This document shows, piece by piece, positions 20,239 to 20,795 of a stretch of 20,795 nt of DNA. The notes under the pieces were generated by a model. That model worked only from the letters and a program-made list of their open reading frames with translations. It ran no database searches and had not been told where the DNA came from. A program made the position numbers and the translations under genes. This stretch comes from Chitinophagaceae bacterium (GTDB lineage Bacteria; Bacteroidota; Bacteroidia; Chitinophagales; Chitinophagaceae): NCBI GenBank assembly GCA_023251285.1, contig JAHEZB010000005.1, positions 1 to 20,795 on the forward strand, in the 5' to 3' direction. The stretch's first letter is position 1. Each line of letters begins with the position of its first letter.

Positions 20239-20616
20239 ATGAAATCTATGAAATCAAGATTGCTCATTTTCTCCTTAGTAGGATTATTTGCGCACGTTGC
20301 CTTCAGCTTTATCTCTGATCCGGTACCGAAAACAAGTGACGCTGTGAGCGTTGAAAAAGCCGTGCTTACAACTGATGGTATTGCTGTTGTAAGTTATGAA
20401 ACCATTGCGCCTGTGACCGCAGGTTATGAATGTTTTTATGCTGCAGGCCAACCTATCCATTTAGAAAACACTTTTGTACCGGTAGCGGAAATTGATACGC
20501 GATTGTGTATCCCCTGGGACCACGGAGTTTATATTACCAAGGTTGAACCATCCTACAAATCGCCTTATGTTGATGACAGCTATATTTGGAAATATTCAGT
20601 CCAGTATAACTGTTAG
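20239..20616 (+). CDS. Secreted or periplasmic hypothetical protein
   Basis: A 125-residue protein with a signal peptide: MKSMKSRLLIFSLVGLFAHV followed by AFSFISD, cleavage near A-F-S. The mature part has two Cys pairs in spacing (YECFYAAGQ, RLCIPWD, and the C-terminal SVQYNC), giving possible disulfides, and beta-rich segments (GIAVVSYETI, VPVAEIDTRL). No family recognised. It is probably co-expressed with the PH-domain gene and ends before the palindromic terminator, so it may be prophage cargo or the first host gene. Confidence 0.55.
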   Translation: MKSMKSRLLIFSLVGLFAHVAFSFISDPVPKTSDAVSVEKAVLTTDGIAVVSYETIAPVTAGYECFYAAGQPIHLENTFVPVAEIDTRLCIPWDHGVYITKVEPSYKSPYVDDSYIWKYSVQYNC

Positions 20617-20635
20617 AAAATAAAAATACATTATG

Positions 20636-20665
20636 AAAAAAGCCTCCTGATCAGGAGGCTTTTTT
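20636..20665. terminator. Bidirectional terminator, 30-bp perfect palindrome
   Basis: AAAAAAGCCTCC-TGATCA-GGAGGCTTTTTT is a perfect palindrome with a G/C-rich stem and T-runs on both strands. It lies 19 bases after the secreted-protein stop and should terminate transcription from either side. Confidence 0.88.
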
Positions 20666-20689
20666 GTGGTGATCTCGGAGAGATAAGTA

Positions 20690-20789
20690 TGTCCTCCAGG
20701 ATTAAAAAAACTCTGACATCTTTTTAAAATAGAACACGATAGCATTCACTGGAGGACAATGTCTTTCAGAAAGCTATCGTGTTTTTTTT
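20690..20789 (+). terminator. Interleaved inverted repeats ending in a T-run (terminator, possible pseudoknot)
   Basis: TGTCCTCCAG (20690-20699) pairs with CTGGAGGACA (20749-20758), and AACACGATAGC (20733-20743) pairs with GCTATCGTGTT (20773-20783), followed by T's (20782-20789). The second pair alone is a rho-independent-style stem. The two repeats cross, so both can form together only as a pseudoknot. No coding frame is seen in this stretch. Confidence 0.6.
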
Positions 20790-20795
20790 ATTGTA

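Noticed and set aside
1..20795. CRISPR arrays, insertion sequences or rRNA genes
   Set aside because: No regularly spaced repeats, transposase genes or rRNA-like sequence were found on either strand.

Overview
This window is about 20.8 kb of a temperate tailed phage, most likely a prophage integrated in a member of the Bacteroidota. The phage assignment rests on recognisable families: tail protein I, tail-collar fibre, tail-fibre assembly, GH108-type lysozyme, HTH repressor, primase-helicase, SSB, DUF3310, a ParB-like protein, a large serine recombinase and a holin. The host assignment rests on promoters of the TTTG-(19-21)-TAnnTTTG type, the near absence of Shine-Dalgarno sequences, A/T-rich leaders in front of ATG codons, and moderately AT-rich DNA. 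The genus cannot be named from this sequence.

Layout. Positions 1-3181 (+ strand) hold the end of a tail/baseplate operon: a putative baseplate J C-terminus, tail protein I, a small tail protein, a collar-domain fibre, a fibre-assembly protein and a GH108-like lysozyme. It ends at a bidirectional terminator (3271-3294). Positions 3182-3775 are mostly non-coding and rich in inverted repeats, with one possible 48-codon gene on the minus strand. Positions 3776-4548 form a divergent immunity switch: a leftward HTH/coiled-coil repressor and a rightward Cro-like gene, with two perfect inverted repeats between them. Positions 4552-6041 are a run of small early genes with overlapping start and stop codons. 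Positions 6060-11226 are the replication block: primase-helicase, DUF4406 protein, SSB, a methyltransferase-like protein and a possible DnaA domain IV-like protein. Positions 11274-17291 are accessory early genes, including DUF3310, a gene interrupted at a ten-G tract, a wHTH-like protein, a large ParB-like protein and a nucleoside deoxyribosyltransferase-like protein. Positions 17251-18873 are the integrase. Positions 19014-19803 are a holin pair. Positions 19813-20616 carry two probable lysogen-expressed cargo genes, a PH-domain protein and a secreted protein. They are followed by a 30-bp palindromic terminator and a pair of interleaved inverted repeats.

How it fits together. The repressor/Cro pair would decide between lysogeny and the lytic cycle. 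Rightward transcription would then run through the small early genes, replication and the accessory block to the integrase. Endolysin and holin sit at opposite ends of the window.

The most unusual features are RNA- or DNA-structural. Six genes between 11.2 and 15.6 kb are each preceded, 13-23 nt before the ATG, by a hairpin. Three share one 23-nt repeat. Two share a CCGGTGATCACCGG palindrome next to the ParB-like gene, and one of these keeps its outer stem by G-U pairs. A ten-G homopolymer splits a small gene that becomes continuous on a one-base gain or two-base loss, which resembles phase variation. The lysozyme lacks the Glu of its EGGY motif. Two long inverted repeats at the right edge interlock as a possible pseudoknot.
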